The translations under genes and the position numbers were made by a program. DNA of 64,000 nucleotides, from the NCBI GenBank assembly GCA_036946405.1, contig JAQIJC010000001.1, positions 2,865,501-2,929,500 of the forward strand, written 5' to 3'. Below are positions 35,271-44,735 of this stretch, one piece after another; position 1 is the first letter of the stretch; every line of letters starts with the position of its first letter. A model generated the notes under the pieces. The model ran no database searches. It had not been told where the DNA came from and worked only from the letters and a program-made list of their open reading frames with translations. This stretch comes from Sphingomonas phyllosphaerae. Its GTDB lineage: Bacteria > Pseudomonadota > Alphaproteobacteria > Sphingomonadales > Sphingomonadaceae.

Positions 35271-35614
35271 CGGAGACGATCATGCAGGACTGGCTCGACA
35301 TCGGCACGCTGGCCGACATCCCCGTGCAGGGCGCACGCACGCTGACGCTGGACGGCACGCCGATCGCCGTCTTCCGCACCGTCGACGATCACGTTTTCGC
35401 GCTGGTCGATCGCTGCCCGCACAAGGGCGGACCGCTCAGCCAGGGCATCGTCCACGGCCATGCGGTGGCGTGCCCGCTCCACAATTGGCGGATCGCGCTG
35501 GCGAGCGGCCGGGCACAGGGCGACGACCATGGCTGCACCCCGACGCTGACGGTGCGGCGCGATGGCGAGCGTATCCTGCTCGCCCACCCGCTCCCGCTCG
35601 CGGACGCCGCCTGA
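35267..35614 (+). CDS. nirD: Assimilatory nitrite reductase small subunit, Rieske type
   Basis: A 115-residue Rieske-fold partner of NirB. The cluster motifs C-P-H-KGG and C-P-L-H-NW keep the C-x-H and C-x2-H ligands expected for a Rieske [2Fe-2S] centre, unlike many NirD proteins that have lost them. The ATG is fixed by the ATGA overlap with nirB, and nasA starts one base after its stop, so the three are translated as one unit. It supports NirB function or assembly. Confidence 0.94.
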   Translation: MTETIMQDWLDIGTLADIPVQGARTLTLDGTPIAVFRTVDDHVFALVDRCPHKGGPLSQGIVHGHAVACPLHNWRIALASGRAQGDDHGCTPTLTVRRDGERILLAHPLPLADAA

Positions 35615-35615
35615 G

Positions 35616-38213
35616 ATGTCGGCGCCGGTCCGCACCACCTGCGCCTATTGCGGGGTCGGCTGCGGCATCCTCGCGACGCGGACCGGCGAGCGATCGGTCG
35701 CGATCCAGGGCGATCCCGATCACCCCGCCAATCGCGGCCGGCTGTGTTCCAAGGGCACCCATCTGGGCGAGACGATCGGGCTGGAGGGGCGGCTGCTGAC
35801 CCCGATGATCGGCGACAAGGCGGCGAGCTGGGACAAGGCGCTCGATCTCGTCGCGCGCCGCTTTCGCGAGACGATCGCGCGGCACGGGCCGAACAGCGTC
35901 GCCTTCTACGTCTCCGGCCAGTTGCTGACCGAGGATTATTACGTCGCCAACAAGCTGATGAAGGGCTTCATCGGCTCGGCCAACATCGACACCAATTCGC
36001 GGCTGTGCATGTCGAGCGCGGTCGCCGGCCACCTCCGCGCGTTTGGCGAGGACGTGGTCCCCGCCACCTACGACGATCTCGACGCGGCCGACTTGATCGT
36101 GCTGGTCGGGTCGAACACCGCCTGGTGCCACCCGATCGTCTATCAGCGGATCATGGCGGCGCGCGAGGCGCGCGGCACCCGACTGGTGGTGATCGACCCG
36201 CGCCGCACCGAAACCGCGGAGGGCGCCGACCTGCACCTCGCGATCCGCCCCGGCAGCGACGTGGCGCTGATGAACGGGCTGCTCGCGCACTGCCGCCGCG
36301 CCGGCCTGACCGACGATGCGCAACTCGACGTGCCCGACGGCTTCTGGGACGCGATCGCGCGCGATGGCGATCTATGGTCGACCGCCCGCGCCTGCGACGT
36401 GCCGCCCGCCGACCTCAACCGCTTCTTCGATCTGTTCGCCGCGACGCCGCGCACCGTCACCCTGTTCAGCCAAGGCATCAACCAGTCGCCGCGCGGCACC
36501 GATCAGGTCAATGCGATCCTCAACGTCCATCTCGCGACCGGGCGCATCGGCAAGCCGGGCGCCGCGCCGTTCTCGATCACCGGTCAGCCCAATGCGATGG
36601 GCGGGCGCGAGGTCGGCGGGCTCGCCACGACGCTGGCCGCGCATATGGATTTCGCCCCTGACAATGTCGCGCGCGTCGGCCGCTTTTGGGCCGCGCCGTC
36701 CATGGCGACCAAGCCGGGGCTGAAGGCGGTCGACCTGTTCCGCGCCGTCGACGAGGGGCGGATCAAGGCGCTGTGGATTATGGCGACCAACCCGGCCGTT
36801 TCGATGCCAGACGCGACGCGCGTGCGCGAGGCGCTGGCAGCGTGCCCGTTCGTCGTCGTCTCCGACGTGGTCACGCGGACCGACACCAGCGAACACGCGC
36901 ATGTCCGCCTCCCCGCCGCCGGCTGGGGCGAGAAGGACGGCACCGTCACCAATTCCGATCGCACGATCAGCCGCCAGCGCGCGGTGCTGCCGCTGCCCGG
37001 CGACGCGAAGCCCGATTGGTGGATCGTCAGCCAGGTCGCGCGCCGCATGGGGTGGGCGTCGCACTTCGCTTACGACCGCCCCGCCGATATCTGGCGCGAA
37101 CATGCCCGCCTGTCGCTGTATCAGAATGGCGGCGAGCGGCTGTTCGCGCTGCCGGGACAGGCCGGCACGAGCAACGCCGCCTATGACGCGATGCCGCCGT
37201 TCCGCTGGGGCGGCACGCCATTCGCCGACGGTCGTTATCCTACCCCGTCTGGCCGTGCGCGCCTCGTCACGCCGCAGCCGGCCCCGATCGCGGCCCCGCT
37301 GAAGCAATGGCCGATGACGCTCAACACCGGCCGCTATCGCGACCAGTGGCATACGATGACCCGCACCGGGTTGAGCCCCAAACTGGCGCGCCACCGCGAG
37401 GAGCCGCTGGTCGAGGTCCACCCGACCGACGCCGCCGCGCTCGGCCTCGGCGACGGCGGGCTGGCCCGCGTCGCGACCCCGCAAGGCAGCAGCCTCTACC
37501 GTGTCGCGCTGAGCGAGGGGCAGCGCGTGGGTGAGCTGTTCGTCCCGATCCACTGGACCGATCAAGTCGCGACGGGCGGTCGCACCGGCTTTTTATCCCG
37601 CCCGCTCGTCGACCCGCATTCGGGGCAACCCGGCTTCAAGGCGACCCGCGCGGCCATCACCGCCGTCACGACCGAGTGGCGCGCCTTCGCCATCCTGCGC
37701 ACCAGCGCGCCGCCGCCGCTGCCCGATGTCGTCTGGGCGACGCGCGTTGCGGTGCCGGCCGGATGGATGATCGAGCTGGCCGGCAACGGCGACCCCGCCG
37801 CGTTGCAGGCGTTGCTGCCAGCCGGCCAGCGGGTCGAGGCCAATGACCGGGCGCGCGGCACCTGGCGCGCCGCGGTGCTGGAACAGGGGCGCCTCGCCGC
37901 CTGCCTGTTCCTTGCACGCGACGGATCGCTGCCACCGCGCGATTGGTTGATCCAGCAGCTGGGCGAAGCCACCGGACCGACCGTGCTCGCCGGCCGCGCG
38001 CCCGGCGCGGTTGTCGATCGTGGCCCGATCGTCTGCGCCTGCTTCGATATCGGCATGAAGACCATCGTCGCCGCCATCGTCGAACAGCGCCTCACCGATG
38101 TCGCCGCGATCGGCAAGGCGTTGGGCGCCGGCACCAATTGCGGCTCGTGCCGCCCGGCGCTCGCGCGCCTCGTCACCGACCATCAGGAGATCGCCGATGC
38201 CGCCGTCCATTGA
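35616..38213 (+). CDS. nasA: Assimilatory nitrate reductase catalytic subunit (molybdopterin)
   Basis: Reduces nitrate to nitrite in the cytoplasm. The 865-residue protein opens with the [4Fe-4S] motif C-x2-C-x3-C in CAYCGVGCGILA and the fourth Cys in GRLCSKG. The Mo-bis-MGD domains follow (LCMSSAVAGHLRAFGED, LVGSNTAWCHPI, GITGQPNAMGGREVGG-like). At the C-terminus lies a BFD-type [2Fe-2S] domain with C-A-C and C-G-S-C in ACFDIGMKTIV...NCGSCRPAL, as in Klebsiella NasA, which lets the enzyme take electrons without a separate ferredoxin subunit. It starts one base after nirD and overlaps cobA by 17 bases. Confidence 0.96.
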   Translation: MSAPVRTTCAYCGVGCGILATRTGERSVAIQGDPDHPANRGRLCSKGTHLGETIGLEGRLLTPMIGDKAASWDKALDLVARRFRETIARHGPNSVAFYVSGQLLTEDYYVANKLMKGFIGSANIDTNSRLCMSSAVAGHLRAFGEDVVPATYDDLDAADLIVLVGSNTAWCHPIVYQRIMAAREARGTRLVVIDPRRTETAEGADLHLAIRPGSDVALMNGLLAHCRRAGLTDDAQLDVPDGFWDAIARDGDLWSTARACDVPPADLNRFFDLFAATPRTVTLFSQGINQSPRGTDQVNAILNVHLATGRIGKPGAAPFSITGQPNAMGGREVGGLATTLAAHMDFAPDNVARVGRFWAAPSMATKPGLKAVDLFRAVDEGRIKALWIMATNPAVSMPDATRVREALAACPFVVVSDVVTRTDTSEHAHVRLPAAGWGEKDGTVTNSDRTISRQRAVLPLPGDAKPDWWIVSQVARRMGWASHFAYDRPADIWREHARLSLYQNGGERLFALPGQAGTSNAAYDAMPPFRWGGTPFADGRYPTPSGRARLVTPQPAPIAAPLKQWPMTLNTGRYRDQWHTMTRTGLSPKLARHREEPLVEVHPTDAAALGLGDGGLARVATPQGSSLYRVALSEGQRVGELFVPIHWTDQVATGGRTGFLSRPLVDPHSGQPGFKATRAAITAVTTEWRAFAILRTSAPPPLPDVVWATRVAVPAGWMIELAGNGDPAALQALLPAGQRVEANDRARGTWRAAVLEQGRLAACLFLARDGSLPPRDWLIQQLGEATGPTVLAGRAPGAVVDRGPIVCACFDIGMKTIVAAIVEQRLTDVAAIGKALGAGTNCGSCRPALARLVTDHQEIADAAVH

Positions 38214-38991
38214 AATCGCTCCCGGCACGGTGTGGCTTGTCGGCGCCGGCCCCGGCGATCCCGATCTGCTGACCCGCAAGGCCGAGCGGCTGATCCGCGC
38301 CGCCGACGTCATCTTCTACGACGCACTGGTCGGCGCCCGCGTGCTCGCACTCGCCTCTCCCGATACGGAATGCCTGTCGGTCGGCAAGAGATCGGGCCGC
38401 CATTCCAAGGCGCAGGAGACGATCAACGACCTGATCCTCGCCGCCGCGCAAGCGGGGCGGCGCGTGGTACGGCTGAAGGGCGGCGACCCGTCGATCTTCG
38501 GCCGTTCCGCCGAGGAAGCCGCGCACCTGTCGGCGCATGGCATTCCCGTGCACATCTGCCCCGGCATCACCGCCGCCAGTGCCGCCGCTGCGTCGAGCGG
38601 CGTGTCGCTGACGCTGCGCGGCCTCGCACGGTCGCTGACCTTCGTCACCGCCCATGCCCGCAACGGCGAGCCGATCGACCTGAACTGGCCGGCGCTGGCG
38701 CGCGCGGGCGGCACGCTTGCCGTCTACATGGGCCGGGCCGCCGCGGGCGAGGTCGCGACGCGGCTGATGGAAGCGGGGCGTGACCCGTCGACCCCTGTGC
38801 TGATCGTCGTCAACGCCTCATTGCCCCACGAGCGCTGCATTCGCGGCCGGCTGTCGGCGCTGGCCTTCCTGGTCCAGACGATCAGCGACGACGATCCGAC
38901 GCTGCTGCTGATCGGCGAAGCGGTACGATCCGGCGGCTCGACCGATATCGGGGCAGCGTCAATCGCAGCCAGCCCGTACGAAACGGCTTAG
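38197..38991 (+). CDS. cobA: Uroporphyrinogen-III C-methyltransferase
   Basis: Makes precorrin-2 from uroporphyrinogen III with two S-adenosylmethionines, the first step to the siroheme needed by NirB. The 264-residue protein shows VWLVGAGPGDPDLLTRKA, VVRLKGGDPSIFGR and CPGITAASAAAASSGVSLTLRG, all diagnostic. The start ATG lies inside the end of nasA with GGAG in good position, so the genes are coupled. It lacks the CysG dehydrogenase/chelatase part. The reader should note that the last siroheme steps must be encoded elsewhere. Confidence 0.95.
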   Translation: MPPSIEIAPGTVWLVGAGPGDPDLLTRKAERLIRAADVIFYDALVGARVLALASPDTECLSVGKRSGRHSKAQETINDLILAAAQAGRRVVRLKGGDPSIFGRSAEEAAHLSAHGIPVHICPGITAASAAAASSGVSLTLRGLARSLTFVTAHARNGEPIDLNWPALARAGGTLAVYMGRAAAGEVATRLMEAGRDPSTPVLIVVNASLPHERCIRGRLSALAFLVQTISDDDPTLLLIGEAVRSGGSTDIGAASIAASPYETA

Positions 38992-39450
38992 GATAAAAGG
39001 TCCGGCGATGATAAGAACATATACAAGGCTCGTGCATCGACCAGCTTGTGGCTGGAAACGCTTCTATGCCTATACCGCCATGTGCTGCTTGACCGTCCTG
39101 CCGAGAGTTTTTCTGTTCTAGGTGTTCGATCCCGGCACCTGATCGTGTGGGTTCGACGTGAATCGGTCCGGATCGTTTTGCCAAGCCTTGCACATGACCT
39201 CGCAGGTGCGAGCCCTTTGAGAATCTTTAGCCTACGGGCAAAATCGCATGCGGCGACGCAGCCGCCGAGGTACTGCCGTAACTGGTGGTGGCTGTTGTTG
39301 TGATAATCTTACGGCATCTTCGATACCCCCGAGCAATCTTGCGATAGGCAAATCGCTAATTCAAGCCATCGATTGTCGATAGATCCTGATCCTAATCGAA
39401 GAATGGAGCACGCGCCTGCTTGAACGGGTCGTCTTGCCCGGGCTCGCGGG
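38992..39450. other. Gene-free stretch of 459 bp between cobA and cydC
   Basis: The base composition is more AT-rich than the neighbouring genes and codon-like periodicity is absent. The open frames here show no recognisable motif. A hairpin CGCGGG-TTAG-CCCGCG at 39445-39460 spans the cydC stop codon. The stretch separates the nitrate cluster from the decayed cytochrome bd locus with convergent gene ends. Confidence 0.5.
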
Positions 39451-41049
39451 TTAGCCCGCGAAGCGACGAGTTTCGGCATCGGCCGCCCAGTGGCGATCGC
39501 ACAGGGCCGAGAGCACCGGCCGGTGGCTGACCAGGATCATCCCCTGCCCGGTGCGCTTCAGCCGTGCATCCATTCGCCGTGCAACTTCCGCTACGACCGC
39601 CGCATCCAGCCCCTCGCCGGGTTCGTCGAGCAGCAGCCAGAGCGCATCAGACAGATAGGCGCGTGCCAGGGAGAGCCGCCGCCGCTCGCCCCCCGACAAT
39701 CGCGCCCCATCCTCGCCCAGCCAGGTGTCGAGCCCTTGGGGCAAGGCGCGTACCACATCGTCGAGCGCGGCGTCCCGCAACGCCCGCCACAAGCGGTCCT
39801 CGCTCACATGCTCATCGGCCAGCCGTAGATTGTCACGCACCGTGCCACCCATCAGCGCCGCGTCCTGCAGAGCCCAGGCAAAGGTGGCGCGTAAGGTGGC
39901 GGGCGCGACGAGGGCGGCATCGCTCCCTCCTATCATGATCCGGCCGGGTGACAGCGCACGGAGGCCCAGCAATCCCTCGACCATCCTTGTCTTGCCGCAG
40001 CCCGAAGGCCCCGTCAGAGCGATCCGACTATCCGTGGCGAAAGAGGCACCGTCGATCATAAGGGTCGCATCGCATGCCCCAGCCGCGGCCGGGCGGCCTT
40101 TCGCCGAGTCGAACAGGGTTTCCAACCGCGCCTCCGCCTCACGCAGCCGGCCACGCTCGGTCATCGCGCGCGAGATCGGCGCCATTGCATCGGCCGTCAT
40201 CGCCGCCGCGAGGGCCGCCAGCGCCGCGATCGGCGCGCCAGCGCTCGCTGAGAGGATCAGCGCCGCTACTGCCGCCACTGCGACGCTGATCGCATGGAGC
40301 GCCTCGAACCGCGCCACCACCTTGGCCTGCCGCACCTGCGCCTCGGCCAGCCGGTCGCTCGCCGCCGCGATCCGGGCGATTGCCCAATCCTCGAGCGCGA
40401 AACATCGGAGTTCCGCCGCCGCCGTGCCGATCGTCGCCACTTCCTCGCGCAACGTCCCCATCGCCTGCTGCACGGCCCGTCCGGGCTCTTCCAAGCGGTG
40501 CGCCCAACCTCGCGCAAGACCGAGCGCGCCGCCTACACAGGCCAGCGTCGCAACCATGGCCAGCCATCCGCCAAGCAGCGTCAGCGTCGCGCCCGACGCC
40601 AGCGCCGCCACGGCGCCCCACGGTGCCGAGAGGCGGACGAAGCGCCATTCCACCGCATCGACATCTCCGATCAGCCGTGCCGTCGCCTCACCGCGGCCGA
40701 GCGCCAATGCTACCCCGGGAGGCGCGACGGTGAGCGCGCGATAGAGCGCAGGCCGCAGCCGGGCGAGCGCGCCGAAGGCCGCGCCATGGCTCGCCAGTCG
40801 CTCGCCATAGCGCCCCCCAGTCCGCATGATCGCCAGGAACCGGATCGCGGCGGAGGGCAGCATATAGTTGAACGCCTGCGCTGCCCCGACGCCTGCGCTT
40901 CCCGCCAATGCGGCGGCCGTCAGGAACCAACCCGACAGGGCGAGCAACAGCACCGAGGCGATCGCGACCAGGGCGGCGCAAAGCCCCGCCTGCCGTAAGC
41001 GGCGGCGTTCCCGCCAACGTTCGATGGCGATCAACCGGTGGAGTGTCAT
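39451..41049 (-). CDS. cydC: ABC exporter subunit CydC of the cytochrome bd assembly system
   Basis: CydDC exports cysteine and glutathione to the periplasm and is needed for heme insertion into cytochrome bd. The 532-residue protein has six transmembrane helices (first near residues 22-55) and an intact nucleotide-binding domain with Walker A GPSGCGKT, signature LSGGERRRLSLARA and Walker B ALWLLLDEP. The start overlaps the end of the cydD reading frame as ATGA. The gene itself looks intact, but its partner is frameshifted and the oxidase genes it serves are broken in this window, so it may be on the way to loss. Confidence 0.93.
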   Translation of the reverse strand: MTLHRLIAIERWRERRRLRQAGLCAALVAIASVLLLALSGWFLTAAALAGSAGVGAAQAFNYMLPSAAIRFLAIMRTGGRYGERLASHGAAFGALARLRPALYRALTVAPPGVALALGRGEATARLIGDVDAVEWRFVRLSAPWGAVAALASGATLTLLGGWLAMVATLACVGGALGLARGWAHRLEEPGRAVQQAMGTLREEVATIGTAAAELRCFALEDWAIARIAAASDRLAEAQVRQAKVVARFEALHAISVAVAAVAALILSASAGAPIAALAALAAAMTADAMAPISRAMTERGRLREAEARLETLFDSAKGRPAAAGACDATLMIDGASFATDSRIALTGPSGCGKTRMVEGLLGLRALSPGRIMIGGSDAALVAPATLRATFAWALQDAALMGGTVRDNLRLADEHVSEDRLWRALRDAALDDVVRALPQGLDTWLGEDGARLSGGERRRLSLARAYLSDALWLLLDEPGEGLDAAVVAEVARRMDARLKRTGQGMILVSHRPVLSALCDRHWAADAETRRFAG

Positions 41050-42666
41050 GCCATATCACCCTGGGGAACGACGCGCGTCGCGATGGCGGCCAGCGCGGGA
41101 CTATGGGTGGCGATCAGCGTCGTGCGCCCTTGCGCGGCGCGCGCGATGGTTGCGATGAGCGCGGCTTCGGCGGCGGCATCCAGATGCGCGGTCGGTTCGT
41201 CGAGCAGGAGGAAGGGTGCGGGGACGAGCAGGGCACGCGCCAGCGCGATCCGACACCGCTCGCCACCCGACCGCCCGCTGCCCCGCGCATCGAGCGGGGC
41301 GTCGAGGCCCCCCGATCGCCCCGCGAGCATCGGCCCCAAACCCGCCGCCGCGACTACGCGCTGGATCGCCAACTCATCTGCCCCGGGTTGGACGAGCGTC
41401 AGATTGTCGCGGATCGTGCCCGCGATCAGCATCGGATGCTGGCCCACCCAACCCGCCTGCCCTGCCAGCGAGCTCAGCGAGACACCGCCCGCGTCCATCG
41501 TGCCTGCCGACAGCGGCGCGAGCCCGAGCAGCAGGTGCAGGACGCTGGTCTTGCCGCTGCCCGAGTTGCCAAGCAGCGCCACCGTCTCGCCCGTTTCAAC
41601 CCGCAGCGAAAGGTGCGAGACGGCAGGCGCGTCGCTCGCCGGATAATGGATGGCCACATCGTGCAGGACCAAGGGGGCAGTCAGCCGAACCGATGGCGTC
41701 CGCACCGGTTCGGCCAGCGGCATCAGGGTGTCGGCCGCCGTCTCCGCCGCCTGCTTGTCATGATAGGCGGCGCATCGGCGCGTAGAAGTCGGGCGCAAGC
41801 GCCAGCACGAAAAAGGCTTGGGCGAGGGTCAGCCTCTCGGGCGCGGCAAAGGGCAGCAGGCCGAGCAACGCGAAGCCGCAATAGACTGCGACCAGCGCGA
41901 CCGACAGGGCGGCGAAGAACTCGAGCGCGGCGGAGGACAGGAAGGCCACCCGCAGGACGCGCATGGTTCTGTCGGCCAGTTCCTGCGCCGCGCTACCGAT
42001 CGCCTCGGTTTCGCGTGTCTCGGCGCGAAAGGCGAGCACGACCGGCAAGCTGCGCACCCGGTCGGCGAAACGCGCCGACAGACGATGTAGCGCAAGAAAC
42101 TGCCGCCGCGCCTCGTCCGTCGCTGCGCCACCCGCCAGTATCATCGCGGCCACGAACGGCAGCAGGGTGGCCGCAAGGATGAGCGCCGCCACCCAGCTGG
42201 CACAGGCCGTTGCGGCAAGGGCCAGCATCGGCCCTGCGGCGGCAGCCCGGCGCGCGGGGAGGAATCGCGCAACGTAACCGTCCAGTGCCTCGACCGCATC
42301 GACCGCCTGGCTGGCGAGCAGGCCGCTGTCGATCGGCCCACCGGGCTTTCGACGCAGCGTGGCAACGATCGCGCGACGCCGCTGCGCCCCTTTGACCAAC
42401 CCCGCACTCACGGCCCCCCGCCGCAGGGCCAGGGTCGCGAACACCCCGCGCAACGCTCCCGTGGCGAGCATCAGCGCTGCCCAGGGCACCACGGCTCCCT
42501 GCTCTGTCACCGCTGTCACGCCGCCCGCGACACCCAGCGCAAAGCCGACCGCCGCCAGCGTATCGAGGAGCAACAGCCCCGCCGCGCCATCGCACCGCCC
42601 GGCGGCCTCCCGCAACCAGCGGCTGCGCATCCCGGCCGTCGGTGGGGCATGAGCGATCGTCGTCAT
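41046..42666 (-). pseudogene. cydD: Frameshifted cydD: membrane half and ATPase half in different frames
   Basis: The membrane part reads from ATG 42666 through ALAPDFYAPMRRLS and then stops at 41758. The ATPase part continues one frame over as AAYHDKQAAETAADTL, with Walker A LGNSGSGKTS, an altered signature RSGGERCRIALARA and Walker B FLLLDEPTAHLD, to 41046. The normal CydD joint reads roughly F-x-PLR-x-L-AAYHD-K, so about four residues are missing and the frame is shifted. A deletion of about 11 bp within repeated CGCC units at 41758-41775 would explain it. The halves could still be made separately (TTG 41798 or ATG 41723), but function is doubtful. A sequencing error cannot be excluded. 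Confidence 0.82.
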
Positions 42667-42700
42667 GCCCCGACGGTCGCCCCGACCGCACCGACTGTCT

Positions 42701-42714
42701 TTGACCGCGGTCAA
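42701..42714. promoter_or_regulatory. FNR/FixK-type box in the cydD-cydA divergent promoter region
   Basis: TTGACCGCGGTCAA is a perfect 14-bp palindrome of the form TTGA-N6-TCAA, the FixK/FNR consensus. Its centre is about 41 bases upstream of the cydD ATG at 42666 and about 83 bases upstream of the cydA start at 42791. It supports starting cydD at 42666 rather than at 42723, because the box would otherwise be inside the gene. Confidence 0.75.
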
Positions 42715-42790
42715 CGTCCGCATGGCGTGCCAAGCCTAGCCAGTCGATTGGCAAGGGGCCGGGGAGCGGCTCCTTTTACGGAGACGTTTC

Positions 42791-43786
42791 ATGGACCCGG
42801 GCGTCGTAGATCTGTCGCGGCTGCAATTCGCGGCTACCGCCTTGTATCACTTCCTGTTCGTGCCGCTGACGCTCGGCCTGTCGATGATGCTGGTCATCAT
42901 GGAATCGGTCTATGTCATGACGAATCGTCCGGAATGGCGCGTGACCACGCGCTTCTGGGGCAAGGTCTTCGGCATAAATTTCGTGTTGGGCGTTGCAACG
43001 GGCCTGACCATGAAGTTCCAGTTCGGCACCAACTGGTCCTACTTCTCCCATTACGTCGGCGACATCTTCGGCGCACCGCTGGCGATCGAGGGATTGATGG
43101 CCTTCTTCCTGGAAGCGACGTTCGTCGGACTGATGTTCTTCGGCTGGGTCCGCCTGTCGAAGCTCGGCCATCTGATCGTCACCTTCATGGTCGCGCTGGG
43201 CACCAATTTGTCGGCGCTGTGGATCCTGATCGCCAATGGGTGGATGCAAAATCCGGTCGGTGCCAGTTTCAATCCCGACACGATGCGCATGGAGGTCGGC
43301 GATTTCGGCGCGGTGCTGTTCAATCCCGTCGCCCAACCCTATGCCGGAGACGTCGACTTCACGGTGACCGCGCTGACCGCGGCGGAGCTGTGCGTCTTCC
43401 CCCGCCCTGCCTTCGAGCGCGTTCTTGAGGATCACCGCCACATGGAACGCCTGTTGCTCCAGCGGACCTTCGAGTCGCTGAACGAAGCGCGGAGCCGGAT
43501 GTTGGTGCTGGCGCGCAAATCCGCGGGCGAGAAGCTGGCGGGCTTCCTGCTCGATATGGCGGCACGCGCCGGGACCAGCGGATGTCGGGCCGGCCGGAAT
43601 GGGCCGATCACCTTCGACCTGCCGCTGACGCGTGGCCAGATCGCCGATGTGCTGGGCATGACGATCGAGACGGTCAGCCGCCAATTGACCCGGATGAAAC
43701 AAAGCGGGATGATCGGCCTGCCCGGCGGCCGCGCGATCACGATCAGCGACCGTGCGGCGCTCGCTGCGCGCGCCGAAGCCGCCTAA
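42791..43786 (+). CDS. Chimeric gene: CydA N-terminus fused in frame to the C-terminus of an Fnr/FixK regulator
   Basis: Residues 1 to about 183 are cytochrome bd subunit [22 protein letters not shown] with the first heme-b ligand His, then [42 protein letters not shown], ending at FNPVAQ. The sequence then switches to [26 protein letters not shown], the end of a Crp/Fnr sensor domain, its dimerisation helix, and a full helix-turn-helix [29 protein letters not shown]. The E-x2-SR recognition pattern of FNR-type proteins is present. The rest of CydA, all of CydB and the N-terminal half of the regulator are absent. This is a deletion joint that happens to stay in frame. The product, if made, would be a membrane-anchored FNR-type DNA-binding protein, not an oxidase. 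Confidence 0.85.
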   Translation: MDPGVVDLSRLQFAATALYHFLFVPLTLGLSMMLVIMESVYVMTNRPEWRVTTRFWGKVFGINFVLGVATGLTMKFQFGTNWSYFSHYVGDIFGAPLAIEGLMAFFLEATFVGLMFFGWVRLSKLGHLIVTFMVALGTNLSALWILIANGWMQNPVGASFNPDTMRMEVGDFGAVLFNPVAQPYAGDVDFTVTALTAAELCVFPRPAFERVLEDHRHMERLLLQRTFESLNEARSRMLVLARKSAGEKLAGFLLDMAARAGTSGCRAGRNGPITFDLPLTRGQIADVLGMTIETVSRQLTRMKQSGMIGLPGGRAITISDRAALAARAEAA

Positions 43787-43945
43787 GCCGTTAGACTTTC
43801 CGCCAGCACCTCGCACGGCAGGCCATGCGCATCCGGGTCAGCCGCTACCCCGCCGGCGCGACGATGGCCAGTTGCTCGAAATCGGCAGCGCGCCGACATG
43901 CGGGCTGCAAGATCGACCTCTATTCCGCGATACTGTCGGATCTGA

Positions 43946-44521
43946 TTGTCCCGGAGGGTGGAGCCCACCGACCTGCTGGTACTGGGTATCTATCCCAGCG
44001 ATAGCGATTTGATCGAAGCCGCGCGCCGCCTGGTCGGATCGCTCGACCGGCCGGACCCGATCCGTGTCCTGGCGCCGCTGATCGAGCGGGAGATCCTCTA
44101 CCGGCTGCTCACCGGGCCGCACGGACCGATGCTTCGGCACGTCGCGACGGCGGGCAGTCACCTCAACCAGATCAGCCGCGCCATCGCCGCGATGCGCCGC
44201 CAGTTCGATGCGCCGATCCGCATCGACAAAGTCGCCGCCGAGGCAGGCATGAGCCCCTCCTCGCTCCATGCGCACTTCAAGGCGATCACGCGAATGACGC
44301 CGCTCGAGTATCAAAAGCGGTTGCGTCTGCAGGAGGCGCGCCGGCTGATGCTGGCCGGCGGCATGACGGCCGGCACGGCGGGTTTCGCGGCCGGCTATGA
44401 AAGCCCGTCGCAGTTCAGCCGCGAAAATCGCCGCCGGTTCGACGCGCCGCCGCGTCAGGACATCGAGCGGTTGCACGCTACTTCTTCGGCGGGGATCGCC
44501 CTTGATAAAGGCCATCGGTAG
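43946..44521 (+). pseudogene. AraC-family regulator, N-terminal domain lost
   Basis: The frame is closed by a stop right before 43946 and contains only the last part of the AraC_N domain (RVLAPLIEREILYRLLTG) plus the complete double helix-turn-helix: IDKVAAEAGMSPSSLHAHFKAITRMTPLEYQKRLRLQEARRLM and AGFAAGYESPSQFSRENRRRF. About 140 N-terminal residues typical of this subgroup are missing, and the DNA between the cydA::fnr chimera and this start does not encode them in any frame that I could recognise. It is probably another casualty of the rearrangement at the cyd locus. A short DNA-binding protein could still be made from TTG 43946. Confidence 0.7.
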
Positions 44522-44735
44522 CAATTGTTCATCGCGTCGGTTGCGCCGAATGAGGCACTCCGCTGTGCTTGTCGCAGCAACGGGTGAGACGCCCAACATC
44601 CAGACGCTCGGCTGATACGTGCCGCGATCCTGTTCCCGCCATCCGTCCATGTAATCTGATGACGATCCGCCACCTGCGGCTTGTAGCAGTCACGGGAACG
44701 TTCCATGATGTCGTCGTCGGGCGGAGGGGAAGATC

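Noticed and set aside
39046..39303. Open frame in the gap between cobA and cydC
   Set aside because: No ribosome binding site, no recognisable motif and atypical codon use for this genome.
43783..43968. Minus-strand frame ending in [20 protein letters not shown] after the cydA::fnr chimera
   Set aside because: The end looks protein-like and could be the remnant of another gene, but I could not recognise a family and the frame is short.
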